From assembly GCA_020722245.1 (NCBI GenBank), contig DYLE01000008.1, positions 1-26,125 on the forward strand: 26,125 nucleotides of DNA, in the 5' to 3' direction. Positions 1 through 7,271 of this stretch are shown piece after piece; position 1 is the first letter of the stretch; each line of letters begins with the position of its first letter. This DNA is from Desulfonema limicola (GTDB taxonomy: Bacteria; Desulfobacterota; Desulfobacteria; Desulfobacterales; Desulfosalsimonadaceae). A program made the translations under genes and the position numbers. The notes under the pieces were generated by a model. That model was not told where the DNA came from. It was given only the letters and a program-made list of their open reading frames with translations, and did no database searches.

Positions 1-1
1 A

Positions 2-115
2 GGAAAAAATTTCGGCCCGGCCGAGAAAAAAATCGGGGTTTTCTGTCAGGCACTAGATAGATACTGCTGCGCGCTTCAGACAACCGTTGCCGAAGGCGTT
101 GACGAATTGAGTTGA
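2..115 (+). CDS. possible C-terminal tail of a gene entering from the left edge
   Basis: An open frame runs from base 2 to a TGA at 113-115 and encodes 37 residues ending in VAEGVDELS. It has no start codon inside the window and would be the 3' end of a plus-strand gene. Support is indirect: the frame has no stop, the residue mix looks protein-like (two adjacent Cys, acidic C-terminus), and a terminator-like hairpin follows about 60 bases after the stop. I do not recognise the family. A chance open frame of this length is possible, so confidence is low. Confidence 0.3.
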   Translation, partial: GKNFGPAEKKIGVFCQALDRYCCALQTTVAEGVDELS

Positions 116-172
116 CTTCGGACGGTGGAACTCGTCCTTCCCCATACCGCTTCCATGTACGCCCAGGCCCAG

Positions 173-210
173 CCGCCTGCTGAAGGGGCAGGCGGATCTG
201 ACTTTTTTTT
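173..210 (+). terminator. intrinsic terminator-like hairpin
   Basis: CCGCCTGC (173-180) pairs with GCAGGCGG (188-195) across a 7-base loop. A short ATCTGAC linker is followed by eight T residues (203-210). The T-run starts 7 bases after the stem, further than ideal. It lies downstream of the stop at 115 and would end a gene entering from the left. Confidence 0.5.
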
Positions 211-372
211 ACCAGGAGCACGCTGCGGATCGGGTTGACGATGGATTCACACGTTTCTTTTACGACATTTTCACCGTGCCCTAATTTGCTCGTTGCTGTC
301 AAGATCAGGCGTGGGTACCGCGCATGGGAGGGGGTTTTTCGATGGGAGATGTATCATGTTCTTGTTAAATAA

Positions 373-398
373 AGACATAAGTGTCTCAGTTTTTTTTT
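373..398 (+). terminator. weak hairpin followed by T9
   Basis: AGACA (373-377) pairs with TGTCT (382-386) around a TAAG loop. CAG and nine T residues (390-398) follow. The stem is only 5 bp, so this could be a weak terminator or attenuator upstream of the ferredoxin operon, or chance in AT-rich DNA. Confidence 0.25.
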
Positions 399-415
399 AA
401 CAAAACACGCGCCGG

Positions 416-526
416 TCGTGCGGATTAAATTGGATATATATAATAACCTTAAATTTTAATATCTTATTTGAATAAACGGTCTATGGTCAAAAAAATGGTA
501 TGACTGTTGCATTTATAAATTTGCAA
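416..526 (+). promoter_or_regulatory. AT-rich leader, likely promoter/operator region of the ferredoxin-katG operon
   Basis: This stretch is much more AT-rich than the flanking genes. It holds a perfect TATAAT at 439-444 without a good -35 at the usual spacing. A second TATAAA at 514-519 sits inside an inverted repeat with arms TTGCA (507-511) and TGCAA (522-526). Since the downstream genes are oxidative-stress genes, a PerR/Fur-type repressor could bind here, but I cannot match a known box with certainty. The rest of 211-576 shows no gene I can support. Confidence 0.35.
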
Positions 527-576
527 GGAAACAAAAAAGACCCGGTATTTCACACCCCAAGAAAAAGGAGGAGCAC

Positions 577-774
577 ATGAAAGTGAGGATTACCAGTCAA
601 TGCATGGGTGACCGCAACTGCAACAACCTATGTCCCGAGGTATTCGAATACGATGAGGATGAGCTTAAATCCATTGTCAGGTTTGACACCATCCCAAATG
701 AGTACAAGGCGCTCTGCCGTCAAGCCGCCGAGGAGTGCGGGGCCGGCGCCATAGAAATTCTAGAAGACGATTGA
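577..774 (+). CDS. single-cluster ferredoxin with Asp in place of one cluster Cys
   Basis: This 65-residue soluble electron carrier probably donates electrons to the rubrerythrin/rubredoxin system behind it. Cys9-x2-Asp12-x2-Cys15-x3-Cys19-Pro and late Cys47 and Cys54 reproduce the layout of Pyrococcus furiosus-type ferredoxin. In that protein three Cys plus Asp bind a [4Fe-4S] cluster that can convert to [3Fe-4S], and the other two Cys form a disulfide. By analogy Cys9, Asp12, Cys15 and Cys54 are the ligands and Cys19-Cys47 a possible disulfide. The residue after Cys54 is Gly instead of the usual Pro. The acidic C-terminus is typical. The start is set by a strong AGGAGG 6 bases upstream. It is the first gene of a five-gene plus-strand run. 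Confidence 0.9.
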   Translation: MKVRITSQCMGDRNCNNLCPEVFEYDEDELKSIVRFDTIPNEYKALCRQAAEECGAGAIEILEDD

Positions 775-806
775 TCATAGAATGTTCAAAACAACGCTCA
801 CAATAC

Positions 807-1397
807 ATGAAGGGAAAACCCGTGGGAAAATTCAGAGAAAGCCAAACGGCTAAAAATCTTTTATTGTCCTTTGCCGGAGAATCCCAGGCCAGGAACCGGT
901 ATACCTATTTTTCCAGGCAGGCGTTCAGCGAAGGGTATGATCAGATAGCGGATATATTCGAAGAAACGGCGGATCAGGAATGCGAACACGCTCTTCGGTT
1001 TTTCAAGTTTTTTAACGGCGGGGAAATCGAGATCACCGGTAGCTTTCCATCAGGGGTCATCAGAACCACGCGCGAGAACCTGCTGGCCGCAGCCGATGGT
1101 GAAAAATTCGAGCACTCACAATTATATCCCAATTTTGCGTCAATCGCCCGCGAAGAAGGCTTTGAGCGCGCCGCGGACACATGGGACGCTATTTCGGTCT
1201 CTGAAAAGCAGCATGAAAAACGATACCGGGAGCTTGCCGCCAATATCGCCGCGGACCGTGTGTTTAAAAGAGAGGCTGAGGTGACCTGGCGGTGTCGCAA
1301 CTGCGGTTATGTGCATGTCGGCAGGCAAGCCCCGGATAAATGCCCGGCCTGTGTTCACCCGATCGACTATTTTGAGTTGTTGGGTGAAAACTGGTAG
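807..1397 (+). CDS. rbr: rubrerythrin
   Basis: This non-haem di-iron peroxidase reduces H2O2 in the cytoplasm of anaerobes. The 196-residue form has an N-terminal ferritin-like four-helix domain and a C-terminal rubredoxin domain. Iron ligands are visible as Glu25 (AGESQAR), Glu58-x2-His61, Glu99/Glu102 and Glu133-x2-His136. The rubredoxin iron is held by Cys163-x2-Cys166-Gly and Cys179-Pro-x-Cys182. The frame is open back to 735, overlapping the ferredoxin, but homology begins near residue 8. I chose ATG 807, which lacks a clear ribosome site. A GTG at 822 preceded by AAGGGA is an equally plausible start. The ferredoxin and rubredoxin on either side are its likely electron donors. Confidence 0.95.
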   Translation: MKGKPVGKFRESQTAKNLLLSFAGESQARNRYTYFSRQAFSEGYDQIADIFEETADQECEHALRFFKFFNGGEIEITGSFPSGVIRTTRENLLAAADGEKFEHSQLYPNFASIAREEGFERAADTWDAISVSEKQHEKRYRELAANIAADRVFKREAEVTWRCRNCGYVHVGRQAPDKCPACVHPIDYFELLGENW

Positions 1398-1461
1398 GCC
1401 CCGGGGGAGCCCCTTAAACTCAAGATAGAGTTAAACATCAAACCTACCTTGGAGAGAATCC

Positions 1462-1671
1462 ATGGCCAGACCTGAAGAGATGTATCAATGCCAGACGGTT
1501 AATTGCGGCTGCATTTATGATCCGGATCGCGGCGACCGGAAAGGAAAAATCCCCAAGGGCACGCCGTTTAACCAATTACCGGACGATTGGAAATGCCCTG
1601 TATGCGGAGCCGGCAAAAAACTTTTTCGTCCGTTGGGAGGCCCCGGCTCAACCGCCCATGACGGATGTTGA
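1462..1671 (+). CDS. rubredoxin with a C-x4-C-G-C N-terminal knuckle
   Basis: This 69-residue Fe(Cys)4 electron carrier follows rubrerythrin and is its probable reductant. The C-terminal knuckle is normal (Cys45-Pro-Val-Cys48-Gly). The N-terminal knuckle is not: ordinary rubredoxins have C-x2-C-G-Y, while this one has Cys10-x4-Cys15-Gly-Cys17. A four-residue spacing is known from the type-2 rubredoxin of Desulfovibrio desulfuricans. The additional Cys17 makes the exact ligand set ambiguous, and a last Cys69 ends the chain. The tail after residue 56 extends beyond a minimal rubredoxin. The start has GGAGA at good spacing (1450-1455). Confidence 0.93.
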   Translation: MARPEEMYQCQTVNCGCIYDPDRGDRKGKIPKGTPFNQLPDDWKCPVCGAGKKLFRPLGGPGSTAHDGC

Positions 1672-1703
1672 TCGCGTAAAATAATAAAATAAGGAGCATT
1701 GCC

Positions 1704-2147
1704 ATGAAAAAAGTTTTGATAGCGTATTTCAGCAGAACCGGCAACACTGAAAAAATGGCCCAGTTTATCGCGGAAGGGGTCCGCATCGCAGGGCATCAGG
1801 CAGACCTCAAACCCATCAGCGATATTCGCAAAGCAAAAGACCTGGAGGGATATGACGGTTTTATTTTCGGTTGTCCCACCTATCACCGGGACCTGACCGC
1901 CGGCATGAAGACCTTTCTTTTTATCGCGGAAAAAGCCAATCTTTGGGCAAAAATTGGCGGGGCTTTCGCCTCCTATACGCATAGCGGTGAGTCCGGCACC
2001 ATGCTGTATGACACCATGCTCCATGTGTTCAAAATGGACATGGTGGACCTCGGACCATTGGTGTTGAAAGAAGCGGTTATTTCAGAGTCAGACGGTCTTA
2101 AAGCCTGCCAGGAGTATGGCAAGGCCGTGGGCAAAAAATTTCACTGA
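1704..2147 (+). CDS. flavodoxin-family protein
   Basis: This 147-residue FMN-binding electron carrier has the phosphate-binding loop SRTGNTEKMA after strand 1 (residues 10-19). GCPTYHRD near residues 54-61 and the SYTHSGESG loop near 91-99 fit the other FMN-contacting regions. It resembles the flavodoxin-like domain of the A-type flavoprotein/WrbA-like group more than long-chain flavodoxins. No membrane segment is present. AAGGAG lies 7 bases before ATG. It sits between rubredoxin and catalase-peroxidase, so it probably serves in oxygen or peroxide detoxification, or substitutes for ferredoxin when iron is limiting. Confidence 0.88.
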   Translation: MKKVLIAYFSRTGNTEKMAQFIAEGVRIAGHQADLKPISDIRKAKDLEGYDGFIFGCPTYHRDLTAGMKTFLFIAEKANLWAKIGGAFASYTHSGESGTMLYDTMLHVFKMDMVDLGPLVLKEAVISESDGLKACQEYGKAVGKKFH

Positions 2148-2185
2148 TAACGTGAACTTTAACCCGCATAAAAGGAACAAACCTT

Positions 2186-4369
2186 ATGAAAAAAGATAGC
2201 AAGCGTCCGGTGATGGGATCCACCGCCGGCGGGGGCATGTCCAACCGGGACTGGTGGCCGAATCAGTTAAACCTCAAGATACTTCACCAGCACTCAAACA
2301 AGAGCAATCCCATGGGCGAGGGGTTCAACTACGCCAAGGAGTTTAAGAAGTTGAATCTGGCGGCGGTAAAAAAGGACCTTTACAAGCTGATGACCGACTC
2401 CCAAAAGTGGTGGCCGGCCGACTGGGGCCACTACGGAGGCCTGTTCATCCGCATGGCCTGGCACAGCGCCGGCACCTACCGCATGGGCGACGGCCGCGGC
2501 GGCGCGGGCTCCGGTTCCCAGCGCCTGGCGCCCCTTAACAGCTGGCCGGACAATATCAACCTGGACAAGGCGCGTCGGCTGCTCTGGCCCATCAAGCAGA
2601 AATACGGCCGGAAAATCTCCTGGGCTGACCTTATGGTCCTGGCCGGCAACTGCGCCCTGGAATCCATGGGGTTTAAGACCTTCGGTTTTGCCGGCGGCCG
2701 CGAGGATGTCTGGGAGCCGGAAGAGGACATTTATTGGGGCTCTGAGGCCGAGTGGCTTGGAGATAAACGCTACTCGGGCGACCGCGATCTTGAAAACCCG
2801 CTTGCCGCCGTGCAGATGGGCCTGATCTACGTGAACCCGGAAGGCCCAAACGGCAATCCCGACCCACTGGCCTCGGCCAAGGACGTCCGCGAGACCTTCG
2901 CGCGCATGGCCATGAACGACGAGGAGACCGTGGCCCTGATCGCCGGAGGGCATACCTTCGGCAAGTGTCACGGCGCCGGTCCGGCGTCCCATGTGGGGCC
3001 TGAGCCCGAGGCCGCCCCGATCGAGGAGCAGGGGCTCGGCTGGAAGAGCAGCTTCGGCAGCGGCAAGGGGAACGACACCATCGGCAGCGGACTGGAAGGC
3101 GCGTGGACGCCCAATCCGACCCAATGGGACATGGGATATTTCGACATGCTGTTCGGCTATGAGTGGGAACTGACCAAGAGCCCGGCCGGGGCTAACCAGT
3201 GGACCCCCAAGAATGTGGCCGACAAGGACCTGGCGCCGTCGGCCCACGATCCCTCCAAGCGGTATCCGACCATGATGACCACGGCGGACCTGGCGTTAAG
3301 ATTTGATCCCGTTTATGAAAAAATCTCCCGTCGGTTTCATAAAAACCCGAAAGCCTTTGCCGACGCCTTTGCAAGGGCGTGGTTCAAGCTGACCCATCGG
3401 GACATGGGCCCCCGTTCGCGTTATCTCGGCCCTGAGGTCCCCCAAGAAGAGCTGATCTGGCAGGACCCAGTACCTGCGGTGGATCATAAGCTGATCGGCG
3501 CAAGGGACATCGCGGACTTAAAGCGCCGGATCCTGGCCTCGGGTCTTTCGATTCCCCAACTGGTCTACACCGCCTGGTCCTCGGCCTCCACCTTCCGCGG
3601 CTCGGACAAGCGCGGCGGGGCCAACGGAGCGCGGATTCGGCTGGAGCCGCAAAAGGACTGGGAGGTCAATCAGCCGGACCAGTTGAAGAAAGTGCTCAAT
3701 GCCCTGGACAAAATCCGCAAGGCCTTCAACACCGGCCGGTCCGACGGCAAAAAGATCTCCCTGGCCGATCTGATTGTTTTGGGCGGGTGCGCCGCCATTG
3801 AGCAGGCGGCCAAAAAGGCCGGTCACAAGGTGACGGTGCCCTTCAAACCCGGACGCACGGACGCCTCGCAGAAGCAGACCGACGCGCCATCGTTTGCCGT
3901 TCTCGAGCCGGTGGCGGACGGGTTCCGCAACTATCTCAAAGGCAAATACAGCGTTCCGGCTGAGGCGCTGCTGGTGGACAAGGCCCAGCTCCTGACCCTG
4001 ACCGCGCCCGAGATGACGGTTCTGGTCGGCGGCATGCGCGCCTTAAACGCCAACTTCGGCGGGTCCCCCCACGGCGTCTTCACCCATCGGCCGGAGACGC
4101 TCACCAATGACTTTTTCGTGAACCTGCTGGATATGGGCACGGTCTGGAAGCCCACCGCAAACGACGAATGCGTGTTTGAGGGGCGGGACCGCGAGAGCGG
4201 CGAACTCAGGTGGACCGCCACCCGGGTCGACCTGATCTTCGGTGCAAACTCCCAGCTTCGGGCCATTGCAGAAGTCTACGCATGCGCGGACGCCGGTGAA
4301 AAGTTTGTAAACGACTTTGTGGCGGCCTGGAACAAGGTCATGAACGCAGACCGCTTTGACCTTGCCTGA
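2186..4369 (+). CDS. katG: bifunctional catalase-peroxidase
   Basis: This haem b enzyme dismutates H2O2 and has peroxidase activity; at 727 residues it is full length. The distal haem pocket is Arg89, Trp92, His93 (MAWHSAGTYR). The proximal histidine is His256 in GGHTFGK, followed by Trp307 and probably Asp368. Trp92, Tyr215 and Met241 are at the positions that form the Met-Tyr-Trp cross-link needed for catalase activity. The second, non-haem half (about 430-727) is complete. There is no signal peptide, so it is cytoplasmic. AGGA precedes the ATG. It is the last gene of the operon, 38 bases after flavodoxin, with no promoter evident in the gap. GC content is higher than in the small genes before it, which could indicate a separate origin. 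Confidence 0.98.
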   Translation: MKKDSKRPVMGSTAGGGMSNRDWWPNQLNLKILHQHSNKSNPMGEGFNYAKEFKKLNLAAVKKDLYKLMTDSQKWWPADWGHYGGLFIRMAWHSAGTYRMGDGRGGAGSGSQRLAPLNSWPDNINLDKARRLLWPIKQKYGRKISWADLMVLAGNCALESMGFKTFGFAGGREDVWEPEEDIYWGSEAEWLGDKRYSGDRDLENPLAAVQMGLIYVNPEGPNGNPDPLASAKDVRETFARMAMNDEETVALIAGGHTFGKCHGAGPASHVGPEPEAAPIEEQGLGWKSSFGSGKGNDTIGSGLEGAWTPNPTQWDMGYFDMLFGYEWELTKSPAGANQWTPKNVADKDLAPSAHDPSKRYPTMMTTADLALRFDPVYEKISRRFHKNPKAFADAFARAWFKLTHRDMGPRSRYLGPEVPQEELIWQDPVPAVDHKLIGARDIADLKRRILASGLSIPQLVYTAWSSASTFRGSDKRGGANGARIRLEPQKDWEVNQPDQLKKVLNALDKIRKAFNTGRSDGKKISLADLIVLGGCAAIEQAAKKAGHKVTVPFKPGRTDASQKQTDAPSFAVLEPVADGFRNYLKGKYSVPAEALLVDKAQLLTLTAPEMTVLVGGMRALNANFGGSPHGVFTHRPETLTNDFFVNLLDMGTVWKPTANDECVFEGRDRESGELRWTATRVDLIFGANSQLRAIAEVYACADAGEKFVNDFVAAWNKVMNADRFDLA

Positions 4370-4405
4370 TCGGGTTTGCTGACCAAGATGCCAAAACAGA
4401 AAAGA

Positions 4406-4461
4406 CGGGGTCAGGTCTGACGTGTGGATAAGACCGGTTGGGATAATCAGGCGTGACCCCG
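4406..4461. terminator. structured inverted repeat between convergent genes, likely bidirectional terminator
   Basis: CGGGGTCA (4406-4413) pairs with TGACCCCG (4454-4461). A nested GGTCT (4414-4418)/AGACC (4431-4435) pair gives a branched structure. On the plus strand it is followed by ATTTTAATTATTTATTTT. On the minus strand it is followed by TCTTTTCTGTTTT. It lies between katG and the convergent hydrolase gene and could stop transcription from both sides. The GGGGTCAGGTC wording also resembles REP-like elements, but there is only one copy in the window. Confidence 0.5.
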
Positions 4462-4472
4462 ATTTTAATTAT

Positions 4473-5810
4473 TTATTTTAACATCAGCTCCGCCACCACG
4501 CCGGCGTGGTCAGACGGCCAGAGGTATTCACCCGGGTGATCCGGCAGGTTTTCAACCATGTCTATGGGTTCATTGCCGACCACCTCGCATTGGGATTTTT
4601 TCAGCTCCAGATCGCCGGCATTCAAGAAAACCAGGTCGATTCGGCTTTCGAGGGTGTCCTCAGGATCGTTGATTTCTTCCTCAAAACCGCTGGTGTAGGT
4701 GGTATAGGTTAAAAGCTGATTGAAAAAATTATAGATCAGCGAAATGGTTTGCCCGAAGCCGCCGGCCTCTTGCGTAGCCGTGGGTTGATATTTGAATTTT
4801 TTCGGCTTTTCCTGCAACAGCCAGGTGTCTGCATACTCCCTGCCGCTGTAATCCGGGTTTATCGAGAGCATATAGCTTGAATCCGTCGCCAGAAGGTAGG
4901 GCGGCACATAAGGCATTTCGCCCAGACCGGGAACCAGGGCGGTGCCGGGTAGATGCTCCGGGGAGCTGTTGAAATCACCGACCATGATGAGCGGCACCGG
5001 TTCCGGATCCAGGGCCGCCAGCGTGTCTAAAATGCCCAGCAACTCCTGCATCTGCACCGACTGGAAGAATCGAAAAACGCTGCCCTCCGAGCTGGCCACC
5101 TCCAGATGGGTGTTCACAAAACGAAAGGGTGTGCCCTTGATGTTCACATCAACCACTCCGAACCCACGGGTGAAATAGACGGTGCTGCCAGCGATGTCCA
5201 AAAACAGGTTCCATGTGTAGTTGTCCAGCAAAACCTCCTGGGAGTCATGACCCGTCTTGACCAGGATAACGTCATGGTCCACCATCCGCACGTCGGAGAG
5301 GTAATAGGGGGCGCCGGCCTCAGGGTCCGCCATGGGCACCTCCACATCCGCATTGGTGGTGGTGTAGGCGGTGTAATACAATCCCCGGGCCACCAGAGCG
5401 TTATTGAGCACCTCGTAGAAATCGATGACCACGTCGGTGGCCGGTGTCGGGGTGGGGAGAAAGGAATCGCCCGGCGTCTGTTTATAAAAAGTTGAAACCT
5501 CCTGCAACCCGATCAGGTCCGGTTTGCTTTTTGCGATTTCATCGGCGATCGCCTCGGCCCGCGCCTGAAAATTGGTGTAGAGCACGGTCCTGAAAATTTC
5601 TGCGACCGCATTTGGGATTGCGGAAGGATCCGGGTTTTGGGCCGCTTCCACCACCTTGAAAATATCACCCCCCAGATACAGGTTGCGGGTCATGACCTTG
5701 ACCTTGGGGGAGGCTGCAAGTGCAGAGGACAAGGGGACGATGAGGATCAGGAACCCCGTTAAAAGGCCTATCCTTTTTAGGGCTGAAAATTTGGAACGGC
5801 GTTTTTTCAT
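4473..5810 (-). CDS. secreted endonuclease/exonuclease/phosphatase-family hydrolase
   Basis: This 445-residue metal-dependent phosphoesterase has the DNase I/sphingomyelinase fold. An N-terminal signal peptide (basic MKKRRSK, hydrophobic residues about 14-30, ALAA cleavage region) sends it out of the cytoplasm. Motifs in order: Asn43 in TRNLYLG, Glu104 in IGLQEV, VGDFNSSPEH with Asp and Asn, SRIDLVF, and the terminal SDHAGV histidine. These make a complete catalytic set. The frame extends to 5864, but ATG 5810 is chosen for its strong AAGGAGG 8 bases upstream and because the signal peptide starts there. The substrate (nucleic acid, phospholipid or other phosphodiester) cannot be told. It is monocistronic and converges on katG. 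Confidence 0.85.
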   Translation of the reverse strand: MKKRRSKFSALKRIGLLTGFLILIVPLSSALAASPKVKVMTRNLYLGGDIFKVVEAAQNPDPSAIPNAVAEIFRTVLYTNFQARAEAIADEIAKSKPDLIGLQEVSTFYKQTPGDSFLPTPTPATDVVIDFYEVLNNALVARGLYYTAYTTTNADVEVPMADPEAGAPYYLSDVRMVDHDVILVKTGHDSQEVLLDNYTWNLFLDIAGSTVYFTRGFGVVDVNIKGTPFRFVNTHLEVASSEGSVFRFFQSVQMQELLGILDTLAALDPEPVPLIMVGDFNSSPEHLPGTALVPGLGEMPYVPPYLLATDSSYMLSINPDYSGREYADTWLLQEKPKKFKYQPTATQEAGGFGQTISLIYNFFNQLLTYTTYTSGFEEEINDPEDTLESRIDLVFLNAGDLELKKSQCEVVGNEPIDMVENLPDHPGEYLWPSDHAGVVAELMLK

Positions 5811-5996
5811 GATGATTCCTCCTTGTAAATGGCTGTTTGGGGTTTTTATTGAGCTCGTGTTCATGAACGCGTAGTGATCATAAGGTGTTCATCGGTTCGG
5901 AGCCCACCCGCATCACCAGATCGATGAGGTTTGAAGCCCTGGGGTAATTGGTGGGGAGCGTTTTTTAAGCCGATTGTTCGTATTCGTATAGATCAG

Positions 5997-6024
5997 ATTA
6001 TATTATTTCTATGCGGGATTGCAA
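5997..6024 (-). promoter_or_regulatory. candidate promoter for the secreted hydrolase
   Basis: On the minus strand TTGCAA (6024-6019) and a perfect TATAAT (6002-5997) are separated by 16 bases, in an AT-rich patch. Transcription would begin near 5990 and leave a leader of about 180 bases before the ATG at 5810. The gene-free stretch 5811-6080 shows nothing else I can support. Confidence 0.4.
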
Positions 6025-6080
6025 TAAAAATGGAAAAAAAGAACGGCTTTAAGAAAATTGATTATACCCCAGGCCATCAG

Positions 6081-6124
6081 AAAAACCCCCTGGGGCCTGG
6101 CGCGCCGGGTATTATTCCCAGGCC
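6081..6124 (-). terminator. intrinsic terminator of the flavin reductase-SDR-mop unit
   Basis: Read on the minus strand, GGCCTGG (6124-6118) pairs with CCAGGCC (6100-6094). CCAGGGGG and then TTTTT (6085-6081) follow. An alternative pairing of CCTGGG with CCCAGG brings the stem closer to the T-run. It lies 50 bases after the mop stop codon. Confidence 0.5.
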
Positions 6125-6173
6125 GTTGCCTGCTTGAGGGATAGGTGAGGAAGGGGATTTTTCGGCCTTATCG

Positions 6174-6376
6174 TTATTCTGAGGCCGACGTCACTGAGGC
6201 GGCCTTGATCAGCGCGGTGGCCCGGGCGCCTTCGGTGAGTCCCATATTCTCCGCGGATTTTGTCGTTATGGTGGCGATAATTTTCACGCCTTGCGGAAGC
6301 TCAAGGGTCGCCTCGGCGTTAATCGGCCTTTTTTTGAGGGTGCCAGCTTTCCCTCAAACATCTTTCTTGCGTTCAA
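6174..6376 (-). pseudogene. mop: molybdate-binding Mop (molbindin) gene interrupted by a -1 frame shift at an A7 run
   Basis: Two minus-strand frames together encode one Mop/TOBE domain of about 67 residues. The first frame, from TTG 6376 (or ATG 6361), gives NARKMFEGKLAPSKK and reaches an A7 run at 6335-6329. The second, one base back, gives PINAEATLELPQGVKIIA, then ITTKSAENMGLTEGARA and ALIKAASV, with TAA at 6174-6176. This matches the family pattern (SARN..KGKV..KKG.VNAE..LEL, then ALIKASSV). Neither frame alone gives a full domain, and the second has no start codon. The zero-frame codons across the run are TCA AAA AAA, so the A-AAA-AAA heptamer is in phase for -1 slippage. It may be a pseudogene, a frame-shifted gene or a sequencing error. 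It starts 16 bases after the SDR gene. Confidence 0.7.
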
Positions 6377-6392
6377 TATTATTTTTTTTCAG

Positions 6393-7256
6393 TTATTTGG
6401 TTTGCCGGGTATCTTCGTTGCTATGGATGTATCCGATTCTCCCCTTGTAGTTTTTCACGCAACCGCCGAGCCCCACAAGCAGGGCGAGCCTGGTTTGAAT
6501 AAAGTTCGGCAGCAACCCGCGCAGGATGACCCCGAGCCGCACCGTCCAGGGGATCACCACCAGAGGACGCTGTTTTTTCAGCCCCTTTTCAACGATGCCT
6601 TTGGCGATGATATCGTGGTCCTTGACCGGCGGAACCAGCAGCCGGCCCAGCAGGTTGAGCGAAAACCCCTCAAACATGCCGGTGAGGATGTTGCCCGGAT
6701 GCACAGAGGTGAATTTCACCCCATTTTTGCCGGCCGTCATGACCTCCAGCCGCAGCACGTCCGTGAGACCCCAGACCGCCCATTTGGAGGTGGTGTAGGC
6801 CGCCAGCCCGGGGGCGCTGCTCATGGCCACGCCCGAGGAGACGTTTACGATATGACCCGAGTTTCTCTCCAGCATTTCCGGCAGAAATTCGTGAATGCTG
6901 TAAAAAAGAGCGTTGACATTGACATCCATCGTCCGGACGGCGTTTTCCACGGGCTGCTCCCAGAACATGCCGTGCCGCACAAACCCGGCGTTGTTGATGA
7001 GGATATCCACCCGGCCCATATCGGCCCTGGCTCGCTCTGCCAGCTCCCGGACCTGTTTTTTGTCGGATACGTCGCAGACATGGGTGAATACCCTCCCCCC
7101 CATAGCTTTGAGCTCCTTGTCCACAGCCTCAAGGTCTTTTTGACTGAGGTCCCAGATGGTGACGCCGCAGCCTTCCCGGACCAGCCGACGGCAAACCGCC
7201 AGCCCGATCCCCATGGCCCCTCCGGTGACCACCGCGTTTTTCCCCTGCAGGTTCAT
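6393..7256 (-). CDS. short-chain dehydrogenase/reductase (SDR)
   Basis: This 287-residue classical SDR is an NAD(P)H-dependent alcohol/ketone oxidoreductase in the cytoplasm. It has the Rossmann glycine motif TGGAMGIG (11-18), an acidic WDLS after beta-2 (Asp36), NNAG (88-91), and the catalytic set Asn114, Ser140/141, Tyr154 and Lys158. A C-terminal extension beyond 230 contains hydrophobic stretches (VRLGVILRGLLPNF, ALLVGLGG), suggesting membrane association or a hydrophobic substrate. The frame extends to a GTG at 7265, but ATG 7256 is better: GGGGG lies about 8 bases before it and would abut the GTG. It follows the flavin reductase by 15 bases, so they are cotranscribed. The substrate is unknown. 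Confidence 0.9.
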   Translation of the reverse strand: MNLQGKNAVVTGGAMGIGLAVCRRLVREGCGVTIWDLSQKDLEAVDKELKAMGGRVFTHVCDVSDKKQVRELAERARADMGRVDILINNAGFVRHGMFWEQPVENAVRTMDVNVNALFYSIHEFLPEMLERNSGHIVNVSSGVAMSSAPGLAAYTTSKWAVWGLTDVLRLEVMTAGKNGVKFTSVHPGNILTGMFEGFSLNLLGRLLVPPVKDHDIIAKGIVEKGLKKQRPLVVIPWTVRLGVILRGLLPNFIQTRLALLVGLGGCVKNYKGRIGYIHSNEDTRQTK

Positions 7257-7271
7257 TTTAAACACCCCCTT

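Noticed and set aside
241..372. A 43-codon open frame starting MDSHVSFTTF and followed by a hairpin and T-run
   Set aside because: No good ribosome site and no recognisable similarity; a frame this short is expected by chance.
2294..3247. A 317-codon minus-strand open frame within katG
   Set aside because: katG is intact on the plus strand; the antisense frame is a result of high GC at third positions.
5931..6137. A 68-codon plus-strand open frame in the hydrolase leader region
   Set aside because: It has no ribosome site or motif and runs through the terminator on the other strand.
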